Notes under the pieces: generated by a model | Database searches by the model: none | What the model saw: only the letters and a program-made list of their open reading frames with translations | What the model was told of the DNA's origin: nothing | Assembly (NCBI GenBank): GCA_032164245.1 | Contig: JAVMKO010000005.1 | Span: forward strand, 46,082,193 to 46,146,192 | Source of the DNA: Sternotherus odoratus | Taxonomy: Eukaryota; Chordata; Testudines; Kinosternidae | Length of the DNA stretch: 64,000 nucleotides | Reading direction: 5' to 3' | Translations under genes and position numbers: made by a program | Shown: one piece after another, positions 1-9,259 of the stretch | Layout of the letters: each line of letters opens with the position of its first letter | How positions within the stretch are numbered: the stretch's first letter is position 1

Positions 1-677
1 CTCCCCGGCTGAGGGCCCAGACCAGCACAGGAAGCCGTTGGGTCCCGCCCTCCTGGCGCACCCTGGCCGGGGGCCAGGCCACACCAGGCCGGCATGCCAC
101 GGGTCCCCGTGCCCCCGGCCGGGCTCGCCCTGCACTCCCGGGCTGGGGGCCAGGTGAAGTGCAGGGCCCCACGCTCCCTGGCCGGGAGCCGGGTGGGGCG
201 CAGAGGCCAGGTCGAGGAGCACCTGGCTGAGTAAGGTAAGGGGGGGAGGGGTTAGGTGGTGGGGTTCTGGGGGTGGTGGTTAGGATGGGGCGATATCGGG
301 AGGGGGCAGTCGGGGAACAAAGCAAGGGGGCTTAGATGGGGATGGGGTTCCAGGGGGTGGTAGTTAGGGTGGGGGGGGATATCCGGAGGGGGCAGTCAGG
401 GAACAAAGAACAGGGGGCTTAGGGGGTGGGTTTATGGGGCAGCAGTTAGAGTGGGGGGGTCTCCGGAGGGGCGATTAGGGGACAAGGAGTGTGTATGTGG
501 GGGGGGGGGTTGGATGGGTCGTGGGTTCTGAGGGGGGCAGTTGGGGCGGGAAGTGGGTGGGGGTTGGATAAGGGGTGGGGTCAGGCTGTTTGGGGAGTCA
601 CAGCCTTCCCTACCCGGCCCTCCGCATAATTTTTAACTGTGATGTGGCCCTTGGGCCAAAAAGTTTGCCCACCCCTG
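1..677. mobile_element. Right part of a GC-rich hAT-like element (left end outside the window)
   Basis: The right end AGTTTGCCCACCCCTG at 662-677 is the inverse of the CAGGGGTGGGCAAACT left end seen at 51638, so this is the right side of the same type of short hAT element. The 8 bases after it (678-685, GTCTACCC) have the central TA seen at other hAT insertions here. The first 240 bases are CpG-rich; 261-500 is a G-rich minisatellite. No transposase is visible, so it is non-autonomous. The left end and left TSD lie outside the window and cannot be tested. Confidence 0.75.
261..505. repeat. G-rich minisatellite, about 83-bp period, three copies
   Basis: Three degenerate copies each contain a GGGGTTCTGGGGG-like start, a GGTTAGG segment, a CCGGAGGGGGCAGTC segment and a GGGAACAAAG segment, starting near 261, 344 and 427. 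The + strand has many runs of three or more G and could form G-quadruplexes. The array lies inside the hAT-like element that ends at 677. Confidence 0.7.
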
Positions 678-714
678 GTCTACCCAGAGCAGGCAGACAG
701 AGGAAGGGTTAGTA

Positions 715-855
715 TCGCTGTTTAACTGATGTGGAACTGAGGCACAGAGAGATTACATGACTTGACTGAGGTCAGACAGGAAGTCTGTGGCAAAGCTGGA
801 AAATAAACCCAGAATTCCAGTCCAGTGCTTTAGCCACCTGGCTATCCTTCCTCCT
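715..855. repeat. MIR/CORE-SINE-like fragment
   Basis: The segment contains the typical order of an ancient amniote MIR: a GGAACTGAGGCACAGAGAG block, a GACTGAGGTCAGACAG block, a GGCAAAGCTGG block and a CCAGTGCTTTAGCCAC block. It is diverged and has no clear ends. A shorter match to the same GAAACTGAGGCACAGAG block occurs at about 1441-1462. Confidence 0.6.
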
Positions 856-859
856 TGTC

Positions 860-1436
860 ACAGGGTGGGTTGGCCCGTTATGAGAGCTGGGCTCAGCCCC
901 ATGTGTGTCTACTTATCTGCCTCCCCGGGGATGGTTTTGGGCATAACAGGACAGCAATCCCTGGGTGATGCCATCTATTAGAGAGAACATGTGAGGTCAT
1001 TGGAGTAGGAGGGATCCTGCAAGGACTGGAAGGATCCCCTGCAGAAGAGCCAGGTGGGTGGCAAAATGTGCTGGGAAGTCTGGGGAGAAGGCCTAGAAAA
1101 CAACTAGAAATGGCTGAGGCAAGACCAGCAGCTAGAAAAGAGCTGTGGTAAGTCTCGCCAAAGAGCCCCAGCGCTGGAGTGGGACTGGCAGAGGTTCCCT
1201 TCCCAGAAAGGGCTGGCAACTGGAGTACTGAGACTTGAACAAGAGAGGAGCCCTGAAGAAGGGATCAAATGGACTTGCCAAGCCCTGATACAGGGTAACA
1301 GGGGAGCCCTGGAGGAGGGCTAACAAAGACATGCCGAGTGAGGGTGAAATGACTTTTTGTTTTCTTGGACTTTCTGTTTATGCCAGGGAGGGAGGCCTGT
1401 GGCCAAATCATCTAGCAGTTCTGGAATTCACCTTTT
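860..1436. other. Unassigned sequence, possibly old LTR material
   Basis: No gene, end structure or TSD is visible. The purine-rich, GGAGCCCTGGAGG-type texture and the stretch around 1350-1400 (GACTTTTTGTTTTCTTGGAC) resemble retroelement LTR or leader sequence, but I cannot define borders. The short open frames on both strands show no domain. Confidence 0.25.
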
Positions 1437-1821
1437 TGAGAGGAAACTGAGGCACAGAGCACTAGGTACCAAATAATCTTGTCACACTGCCTAACTCGTA
1501 TCAGCCTCAGTGGTTAGAAAAACAGTTAATTGGCTCCTCAGGCAAATGCACCCAATAAAGCCCTCAGAGGGGGACTCCTCTTCATTTAGAACCAGTTAAC
1601 TCATGAGATATTTTCAATAATAAATAACAGAAAATAAGGCTTTACTGATTTAAAAATGGAAATAAATTGTGTATATTAAAAATACCTAATGGAAACATTC
1701 AGAGTGAAGGCCGTCATGAAACACATGGGGTGACATCCTTAGTGGCGACCCAGAACACACGAATGCAAAAAGGCCCTTTTAGCCACTTTTGCAGCTATTT
1801 GATACTTGAGCCAGTGTAATT

Positions 1822-2058
1822 TAAGCCTTGTCTTCACTACAAAAAAAGCCATGCTCTTAACTCATGGTAAAAATCCCAGTGAAAATGAAGTAATTTGCAG
1901 TTTCCACAAGTTAGTACATTACATTAAAGCCTATAGGGGATATTTGGGGGTTAACCTGACCTGCTAACTTGCATGAAATGACAAACTGCTTCCTGTTATT
2001 TCGAGTTAGCTAACCAAGTTAAGAACACTTATTTTTTCTTAGTGAAGACAAAGACTTA
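1822..2058. mobile_element. Short inverted-repeat DNA transposon (MITE)
   Basis: The left end TAAGCCTTGTCTTCACTACA and the right end, which on the reverse strand reads TAAGTCTTTGTCTTCACTAA, form terminal inverted repeats that stay similar for about 37 bases with a few mismatches. The 237-bp element is AT-rich and has no open frame. The GTCTTCACT motif near the tip is shared with 22100-22393 and, as GTCTACAC(T), with 4750-5015 and 39278-39490. I could not fix a TSD, so the superfamily is open. Confidence 0.65.
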
Positions 2059-3410
2059 GAGCTGCCCTGAGGCGGCTCTATACATGATCCCAAGGAGCTA
2101 TTCCAGCAGCTGAGAATTCCTGGACTACACAGTCAGCATGGTCATGTCTCCTGTAGACTAGGAGCTGGGAAGGGTTGACAGAGCTGGATGTGTGTGTTCT
2201 ATGCCATCCAAAGAAGGGGAAATCTTACTTCAACAGGTCCACCAGGCTGCCAGCTGCTTTCTGTTGGCAGAGCAGTGCAAGACAGGTGGAACAGGGCTGA
2301 GGATCCAGCCCAGAGTTCTAATTTTGGAGTCAATAAAAGTATTAAACACAAACCACATACATGATTTTAAACCTGAAGAGTCAAAAATCTGCTCAGTCAC
2401 ACTGGTGTAAATGATTGAATCTGGAGCCACTGAATTCAGAGGAGTTACTCAGGATGTAATCAAGAGCAGAATAGAGCCTTAATACTCTTTAAATAACTTA
2501 ACCCTGCAATGAGTGATGGATGTGAACGACCAAGTTGTGTCTAGCCATCAGTGATTCAGGGTATAGCTGTGAAATTCAGAACCAGATTTGAAGTTCAAGG
2601 ATATTTGGACCCCTTATTTGGTTTTAGCCACTATTTTCTATTAACTTGGGACAGTAACTTTAGCAAAACCTTTGAAAAAACAAATGACTTAAATGGCTAC
2701 AAATTGAACTGCTCTTGCTTCTCAGCCGCAACGGCTGTTATCTAGTTTGTAAACAGTAAGGTTTCCCTTCTATTGTGAATAATTAACTTGCATTTGCAGT
2801 TACATACAGTTACTTTGCAGTTAGATACAGTTACTTTTGATTTGTGGAGGTTCATTTAGGGATATTTAACAGAGCTGCCTTTTTGAGAATGGCACGAGCC
2901 AGGAATGTAGTTCTAACAAAGTATTTCAGCAGACCATTAAAAAAAAACAAAAAACAACGTGCTACAAGAATCCTCCAGCAAAATGTAACTGTAGATTTTT
3001 TGGGGGCTGTTTCCCAGTACTCTAGGGGGAATTCTGCTATTTGCTGAGTTTAGCAAATGCAATCTAGAGCTGAAAGAAAAGCAGCAAAAAGGAATGTCGC
3101 TTTCACCATTTTCTCGGTTCTATTTAGCATCAGAAAGTACTTAAAGGAGTGGGAAATTTTCTGGTTGCTATAAAGTTGAATTAAAATCCAAAAATCTGTG
3201 GCTCTCAGTACATATAAGATAGACTCATTAGACAAGTGATCAACACATACAGGATAAAAATCACTCAGCACAGTCAAACAATCTAAGAGAAGGTAGAGCT
3301 TAACCTTTAAAGTCTACTCCCTTTGAAAACAGGGTCAATAATGCGTAATATATCACATTTAGTGTTTACAATGTAAAGAAAATCAACGTTTTACTATATT
3401 TCCTGCACAA
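2059..3410. other. Unannotated AT-rich stretch
   Basis: I see no gene, end structure or recent repeat here. Short open frames at 2192-2410, 2551-2745 and 2844-3047 show no recognisable domain or repeat-derived motif and look random. Confidence 0.5.
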
Positions 3411-3500
3411 TAACAACACTGCATTTATATAGATCCTTTCAGACCAGGATCTCAAAGCACTTTACAAAGATGGATCAGGATTATAAATCATGAAGAAAAA
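3411..3500. repeat. Ancient L3/CR1-type fragment
   Basis: The run with GCATTTATATAGATCC, AGGATCTCAAAGCACTTTACAAA and GATGGATCAGG has the texture of an old amniote-wide LINE 3' region, in which the block on cells filling to a 'CAAAGCACTTTACAAA' motif is typical. It is diverged and its ends are not defined. Confidence 0.4.
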
Positions 3501-4249
3501 ATGTTTACAGTTAACAGGGAACATACAGTGCAGTAGTTCAAACAGACTCTACCTCCAAAATCAACAGAGAGTCCAAAATTATTTATGTTGGAAAACCTAA
3601 AAAAAGACAGCAAAGATTTGAAATTGTCAGAAGTTTAAATACTCACTTTGTGAGGCTAAAGGCACGTCAGATTGAAATCCAGGGAAATAAAAAAAAAAGC
3701 GTGCACCAAAGAACTTAACTAGTCAAGAACATGATGAAGCCCTTTCTTTGAACTATCCAGCTAGAGGTATTTACTCATTTCACACAGGCAAAAAGCATGA
3801 CACACCAGCAAAGCCTTTTACATGGGGTGCCAGAAGGGGAAGCCCTTCCCCTTTAGTTCAGCCCACTCATTAAAATACAAAGTGAAAACAGCTGCTGTAG
3901 GAAGAAAGAGGATGTCCAGGCTTTTTCTCCTTAAATTCCTTGGGTATAAAATGGTTTCATTGTGGAATTCCAGTAGGCAGAAAAAATCCAGTGGTTTTAA
4001 GGTTTTGCTTTATAGTCTCAATCACCCTCTGTACTGGGCTGTAGAAACTGTATCTAAGTTATCTCAGAAATGAGGTAAGTGTAACATTCTGGACTGGATT
4101 GGAAACAATTTACATTTTCAAAAAACCAAAGTAATAGGGAAAATATGAACCTAAAACATTTCCCCATCCCAAAGGATTTTCTCCAAATGTGTTACAAGTA
4201 TGTGTGTTTTTTCAAACTACATCCACATGAAATATAACACTTGACCTGT
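3501..4249. other. Unannotated stretch
   Basis: No gene or repeat is supported. The open frame at 3822-4073 encodes no recognised motif. Confidence 0.45.
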
Positions 4250-4525
4250 CTATAGGGTCTGCCAGCCAGAGAGCACCAAGCACACTACAAACGTCAACTA
4301 ATGCAAATTAAATACTTTAAATTGATAAGTGCTTTTCATGCATAGAATCATAGAATATCAGGGTTGGAAGGGACCTCAGGACGTCTTCTAGTCCAACCCG
4401 CTGTTCAAAGCAGGACCAATCCCCAACTAAATCATCATAGAGCTTACTGCACTTTAGCTTCACAATACCCGTAAGGAGAAGCTGTCGGTATCAGTATGCC
4501 CATTTAATAAATGGAGAAAAACTCC
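4250..4525. repeat. Ancient MIR/L3-type fragment split by a CR1 tail
   Basis: The right half (4440-4525) contains a CTTCACAATACCCGTAAGGAG block and a CCCATTTAATAAATGGAGAAA block, matching the usual 'cacaacacccctgtgagg ... cccattttacagatggggaaac' order of old amniote MIR/L3 repeats. The left half (4250-4340) is more diverged. A CR1 3' end lies between them at 4341-4436. Confidence 0.4.
4341..4436 (-). mobile_element. CR1 LINE, 3' tail only
   Basis: The segment begins with CATAGAATCATAGAATATCA, the reverse of the ATTCTATGA tail that ends CR1 LINEs, and continues with the GGTTGGAAGGGACCTCAGGA and CAAAGCAGGACCAATCCCC blocks of the CR1 3' region. Only about 96 bases remain, as is usual for severely 5'-truncated CR1 insertions. 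It interrupts an older repeat. Confidence 0.85.
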
Positions 4526-4560
4526 AATGGTTACCAGAAAAAAATGTCAAAAGATGTTAA

Positions 4561-4660
4561 GAGAGGCAAGATGGGTGCAGTAGTATTATTGGACCAAATT
4601 CTATTGGTGAGAGGGACAAACTTTCACACTACACAGAGCTCTTCTTCAAGACCTGATGCT
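4561..4660. repeat. Fragment of the foldback 'GTAGCC' repeat family
   Basis: The order AGTATTATTGGACCAA, TTGGTGAGAGGGACAAACTT and CACAGAGCTCTTCTTCA matches blocks present at 32190-32318 in the copy that starts GTAGCCATGTTG. No coding potential is visible. I cannot name the class of this family. Confidence 0.5.
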
Positions 4661-4749
4661 CAAAAGTAGAGCCACCTGAAATCTGTGTGATCCAAACCTG
4701 GCATCCAAAATTAGCAGCCACTTTTAGAAATGTGGATTTAAGTGACTAT

Positions 4750-5015
4750 GGGTATGTCTACACTGCAATCCAAAGTATGACTGCAGCACAGGTAGACATA
4801 CCCGTGTTAGCACAGCTAATAGCAGTGAAGGCACAGCAGCATGGAGCTTCAGCACAGTCTAAAAATGTGATGCGTCTCCAGGGTTCCTGGCATGCTCCGA
4901 CAGCCCACAGTGATACCTTTGATGCCACAGCTAAAGAACTATTATCACCTGCACTAGCGCAGGGTATGTCTACCCAAGTTACAATCACACTTACAACTGC
5001 TTAAAGGACATACCC
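4750..5015. mobile_element. Short inverted-repeat DNA transposon with GGGTATGTC ends
   Basis: The left end GGGTATGTCTACACTGCAAT pairs with the right end, whose reverse reads GGGTATGTCCTTTAAGCAG. Further copies of the same motif sit inside in both orientations (AGGTAGACATACCC near 4791 and GGGTATGTCTACCC near 4963), so the element can fold on itself in several ways. A 105-residue open frame at 4687-5004 spans it and has no known domain. A 3-bp TSD (TAT/TCT) is only suggestive. Confidence 0.6.
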
Positions 5016-5059
5016 TCTGTCAGGGAAAGGGCCAGGCCAGGGATGAGAATATAACCCAG

Positions 5060-5210
5060 TGGCCCAGTCCTGCAAACACCTATGCCCATTAGTAACTGCA
5101 TTCATATGGGCAGTCCCATTAAAGCAAATGGGATTGGTTGCATGAATAAAATTACTTGTGTGTATGTGTGTTTGCAGGATCAGATCAGAGGAGTCCTGCT
5201 GTAAGTACTA
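5060..5210. repeat. Ancient repeat fragment
   Basis: The stretch CCAGTCCTGCAAACACC ... CCCATTAAAGCAAATGGGA ... TTTGCAGGATCAGATC has the texture of an old LINE 3' region common in sauropsid genomes. Similar wording occurs at 19480-19560, 37590-37660 and 37785-37870. Ends are not defined. Confidence 0.35.
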
Positions 5211-5795
5211 GACCACATTCCCTCTCTGCCTGATATCCTATATGTTAACATATTTTGGCAATGAAATCTGTACTTGTAATAAAATTATTTTAAATACATA
5301 CATGCCTTTTTTATATTATCAAATGGTATTTTACAGTCTACAGTAGGTAGACAATGGCTCATTAATGGCTGTTCCCCTGCAGCAATTAGCTAATATGTGT
5401 GTAAAAAGATGTTTTTTAAAAATAAAAGACATTGAAAAAAAATCCATGTAAAGAGACCAAGCATTCAATACATTACAAAATCCAAAGGCAAGACTGCCCA
5501 TTAGCTCTGTTGGTTCAACAGCTGATATTAATTATTAGTTAGAAATAAGATGCATTTATGCAAAACAAGGCACTCTACTGGATTTATTCATCATGGTTGT
5601 GGGAAAAGCAACCACCAATTCCTGCACTGATTCTGAACTGGCTGGTTTCATAGCTGTTCTTTTGTGTGTGCTTAATGTTTCCTGCAGTTCTGAAAAAATA
5701 TGCAAAATATTTCAATGCAGGGCCTTTGTATGGAAGTAATAGGAAATAAATGTCTCCTTAAGGACTCTAACTAGTACAGAACAGGGAGTCGGCCT
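5211..5795. other. Unannotated AT-rich stretch
   Basis: No gene, repeat border or RNA structure is supported here. Confidence 0.5.
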
Positions 5796-6790
5796 TGATT
5801 CATAGATTCCTGGGCCAGAAGGGGCAACTGTGATAATCTAATCTGACCTTCTGCACAGCACAGGCCACAGAGCTGCCCCCACAATAATTCCAAGAGCAGA
5901 GCAGCGGTCAAAACAGAATGTTGGAAATCATTAGGAAAGGGATAGATAACAAGACTGAAAATATCATACTGCCTCTATATAAATCCATGGTACATCTGCA
6001 TCTTGAATACTGTGTGAAGATGCAGTCGCTCCATCTAAAACAAGCTATATTAGAACTGGAAAAGGTTCAGAAAAGGGCAACAAAAATGATTAGGGGCATG
6101 GAATGGCTTCCACATGAGGGGAAAGTTTAATAAAATTGGGACTTTTCAGCTTGGAAAAGAGATGACTAAGGGGGATATGATAGAGGTCTATAAAATCATG
6201 ACTGGTGTGGAGAAAGTAAATAAGGAAGTGTTATTTACTCCTCATAACACAAGAACAAATGAAATTAATAGGCAGCAGATTGAAAACAAACAAAAGGAAG
6301 TTTTTTTTCATACAACACCTAGTAAATCTGTGGAACTCCTTGCCAGAGGATGTTGTGAAGGCTAAGTCTGTAACGAGGTTCAAAAAAAGAACTAAATAAG
6401 TTAATAGAGGATAGGTCCATCAATGGCTAAAGCCAAGATGGGCAGGGATGGTAACCCTAGCTTCTGTTTGCCAGAAGCTGGGAATGGGTGACAGGGGATG
6501 GATCACTTAATGATCACCTGTTCTGTTCATTCCCTCTGACATTGGCCACTGTCAAAAGACAGAATACTTGGCTGGATGGACCTTTGATCTGACCCAGTAT
6601 GGCCGTTCTTATGTCAATCTGGATTTAAAAATTGTCAGTGATGGAGACTCCACCACAACCTTGGTAAATTGTTCCAATGGTTAATTATCCTTATTGTTAA
6701 AAATGTGTACTTTATTTCCAGACTGAATTTGATGACAGAAAGGATTTTGTGGGTGGGAAGAGTTGAGGTCCTTAAACATTTTTGAAAATG
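5796..6790 (-). mobile_element. CR1 LINE fragment (antisense), split by a second CR1
   Basis: The left piece (5796-about 5890, GATTCATAGATTCCTGGGCC onward) and the right piece (6615-about 6790, with GATGGAGACTCCACCACAACC and TTGTTCCAATGGTTAATTA) are parts of one antisense CR1-like 3' region. The right piece corresponds to the C-terminal end of the CR1 reverse-transcriptase frame. The two pieces are separated by a sense CR1 at about 5895-6614. A short part of the older copy is missing at the junction. Confidence 0.65.
5895..6614 (+). mobile_element. CR1 LINE, 3' region, inserted in an older antisense CR1
   Basis: The copy runs from the end of the reverse-transcriptase frame (CATCTTGAATACTGTGTG, then GGCAACAAAAATGATTAGG) through the GATATGATAGAGGTCTATAA block to the 3' end GACCCAGTATGGCCGTTCTT. 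Two broken frames, at 5918-6130 and 6114-6365, correspond to LINE ORF2 C-terminal remnants (for example HLEYC and KRATKMIRG motifs). It is 5'-truncated and frameshifted. Confidence 0.8.
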
Positions 6791-6799
6791 GATGCTGAT

Positions 6800-7609
6800 A
6801 GAAATAACTGAAAAATAATTAATCAATTTCCAAAGAAAAGGCCCATCCACACTAGAATGGAAGGATCCAAGCTAGAGATCTTTACTGTTCTCCTTGTTAT
6901 TTTTTTTTCACATAAAAAAAAAAAAAAAGAAATTCAGATACCATATCTGCCTGTTCATTTCTTTAAGCTTCAAAGGAGCCTGACAAAGAGGAACCTGGGG
7001 TTCATAAATCCTAAATGGGCTGGGACCACCCTGGTATGTCTCCACAGCAACTGGGAGATGTCATTCACAGCTCAGGTAGACATCTCTTCTCCAGCAAGTG
7101 CCTAAAAATAGCAGTGCAGCCACAGATGTGGTTCAGGCTAGCCGACCAAGTACAGTTCTGCCCAGTCCCCACATACCTACTCAGGTGACTAGACCTCATG
7201 CCCAGGAAGCAACAGATGTGATCCCTTAAAAGCAAGTGATTGGCAGACCCATTGGTTTAAAACAGAAGGTGTTGTTGGCTGGACATTTTCTGCAAAGGGC
7301 TTTACCCCTCAGTCTGAAATATCCCTTTGGGAAACTCTGGGCACTTCAGAGCCATCCATGTTAGCAATGGTGGGAGCACTAGGGTAGACAAGGCTCCACT
7401 TCCTAACCTGGAACCACAGAATCCCATTCCCCTCCCCCATCATGGGAGCAGGGAGACAGTATGACTCTGAGGTTCTTCCTCCGCTGTCTTTCTATCCATC
7501 CATCCTGTGCCTCCTTTCTCCTTCCCCCCCTCCCAAATAATCACAGGGAGAAAAAATGCAAAATCAACAACATCTTCAAACACTACTTGACACTCTTAAG
7601 CTAAGTTTA
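6800..7609. other. Mostly unannotated, with one weak DNA-repeat fragment
   Basis: A 15-base A run lies at about 6914-6928. The part 7030-7150 contains GGTATGTCTCCACAGCAACT and CAGGTAGACATCTC, which resembles the inverted-repeat elements with GTCTACAC ends found elsewhere in the window, but no second end is visible. Nothing else is supported. Confidence 0.35.
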
Positions 7610-7766
7610 TGGGGAGGGACAGCTCAGTGGTTTGAGTATTGGCCTACTCATCCCAGGGTTGTGAGCTCAATCCTTGAGAGGGCCATTTAGGAATATGGGG
7701 CAAAAATCTGCTGGATGACTTAATTGGGGATTGGTCCTGCTTTGAGGACTAGATGATATTCTGAAA
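7610..7766 (+). mobile_element. Cry-type tRNA-derived SINE (turtle)
   Basis: The head has tRNA-like RNA polymerase III promoter boxes: an A-box region (GACAGCTCAGTGGTTTGAG) and a B-box region (GGTTGTGAGCTCAATCC). It is followed by GGCCATTTAGGAATATGGGG and a tail GGGGATTGGTCCTGCTTTGA that matches the 3' end of CR1. This structure is that of turtle Cry SINEs mobilised by CR1. The tail here is partly deleted (TTTGAGGACTAGATGATATT lacks the GGGGTTGGA block). Confidence 0.85.
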
Positions 7767-8803
7767 CATTCTCTTTCTCTGCCTTCTCGTCTTCTACCTT
7801 AGGGCGGTGAACATGCTTTGGGATCTCTCTCTTTTTTTTAAATGCCAGGATACACTGTAAATCTCAAAGAGGAATCGCTAGGGACTCAGGGGAAATGCTA
7901 TATTTTTTTTCCTCAGCTGCAGCCAGTCTTTTAAAATTAAAGCTCTTACAGTTTGCAAGTCAGAAGGCATTAAAGAAATGAGTGATGGGGAAGTTTCTAG
8001 GAAGTCATATACATCATGTGCGGTGATAATGTAGATATCCAAACAACTGTCAAGGGGCACTCAGATATTCCATTTATTACACCAGTGAGAGTTCAACAAA
8101 CTCACGTGACTCACTTCAAGAGGCCTTCTGTTATAAGCAGCGATTCCACCTTGTGCAGCAACCTTGTTGAGATCTCTTAACCTAAAACAAAAAGGAAATA
8201 GGTCAGAAATTGAGGACTCCTAGAGGATGGAGGAATCACCATATTCAGTTAGTGACAACTTCCTTTGAAGCAGGCCTGAACCAGTGCTCCCGTAGAAAGC
8301 CTCTTAACATTGTGTGGGGTATATTTTGGAAATACTCCCCTCCCCCCAGTCATCACCATGGCAGCTGAAGGAGTGGTCCCATAGACTTTAGCATGGATTG
8401 AGGGCACTCTTAAACCAAGTTTATTTCAGCAGCTGATGCCAGTGCAGCACCTCACAAATAGGTTCATTTCATGCTCTGAGGCGCTCCTGAGACAGATCAA
8501 GGGCAATAGTTATATGCTGGCAAGTCATTGGGACTCTGGTATGTCACCTACACTATTCAGTTTGAGGCATGCTTGTGCTTCCTGAGAGTAGTCAGTACAG
8601 TCTGGCCAAAGCTGAGGTTACAGTATAGTCACACTCCATCTCCCAGTAGATAAGGCATAGTGGCATTTAAAGCCTGGTCCAAAGCCACCAGCAGAAGGTT
8701 GCTTTTTTTGGTGGTTTGGGTTCTGTAGTTTCTCCTTTTCTCTTCCCTCAATCCCCCACTGCAAATCTCCTCTGTCCTTTTCATTTCAACTGAGGACTCA
8801 GAG
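7767..8803. other. Unannotated stretch
   Basis: No gene or repeat border is supported. The open frames at 7878-8060 and 8629-8835 on the minus strand show no domain. Confidence 0.5.
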
Positions 8804-9259
8804 TAGTGTTTCCCAAACTGTGTTCTGCGGAACACTGGTGTTCCACATGATGTGAATAGGTGTTCCGTGAAAGAATTGTAATTTTAAAAAAGGATTTTCA
8901 ATTTTTTTTCATTTTAAAATTTAGCATAGTTGAAGCGTAGTTTCCAACTCTTTTTGATTTACTATAATTTAACTCTTTTTCTGGTTATTGACAGATCTCG
9001 TCTTGAATATCATGGCGTAAAGAGAATTTTGACTCTTGCACTTGATTTTTGTGCTACTTTATACGCACTTTCCACTTAGAAATTGTTAGTTCAAGGTTAT
9101 TTTAAATTTGTATTTTTGCTTTGTTTTATAGAATACATTTGAGCATAAATAACGCAATTTTTATTTGAAAACGAAACGACCACAAAATAATATAAGTGTT
9201 CCATAAATATATAGCAGGCTAAAAAGTGTTCCGTGGCCAAAAAAGTTTGGGAAACACTG
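8804..9259. mobile_element. AT-rich hAT-like element, 456 bp
   Basis: The ends TAGTGTTTCCCAAACTGTG and AAGTTTGGGAAACACTG (9243-9259) are inverted repeats with few mismatches. The GTGTTCCGTG motif occurs near both ends. The right flank is CTCTAGAG, a palindrome with central TA; the left flank, CTCAGAG, could be the same TSD with one base lost. No transposase frame is visible, so it is non-autonomous. Unlike most hATs here it is AT-rich and lacks a minisatellite. Confidence 0.8.

Noticed and set aside
4687..5004. 105-codon frame that looks like a normal protein in composition
   Set aside because: It is almost fully contained in an inverted-repeat element (4750-5015) that has related copies elsewhere; no domain is visible.
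7610..7700. tRNA gene from the A-box and B-box matches
   Set aside because: The boxes are followed by the SINE body and CR1-like tail, and the cloverleaf is not intact; the same holds at 39108 and 59830.
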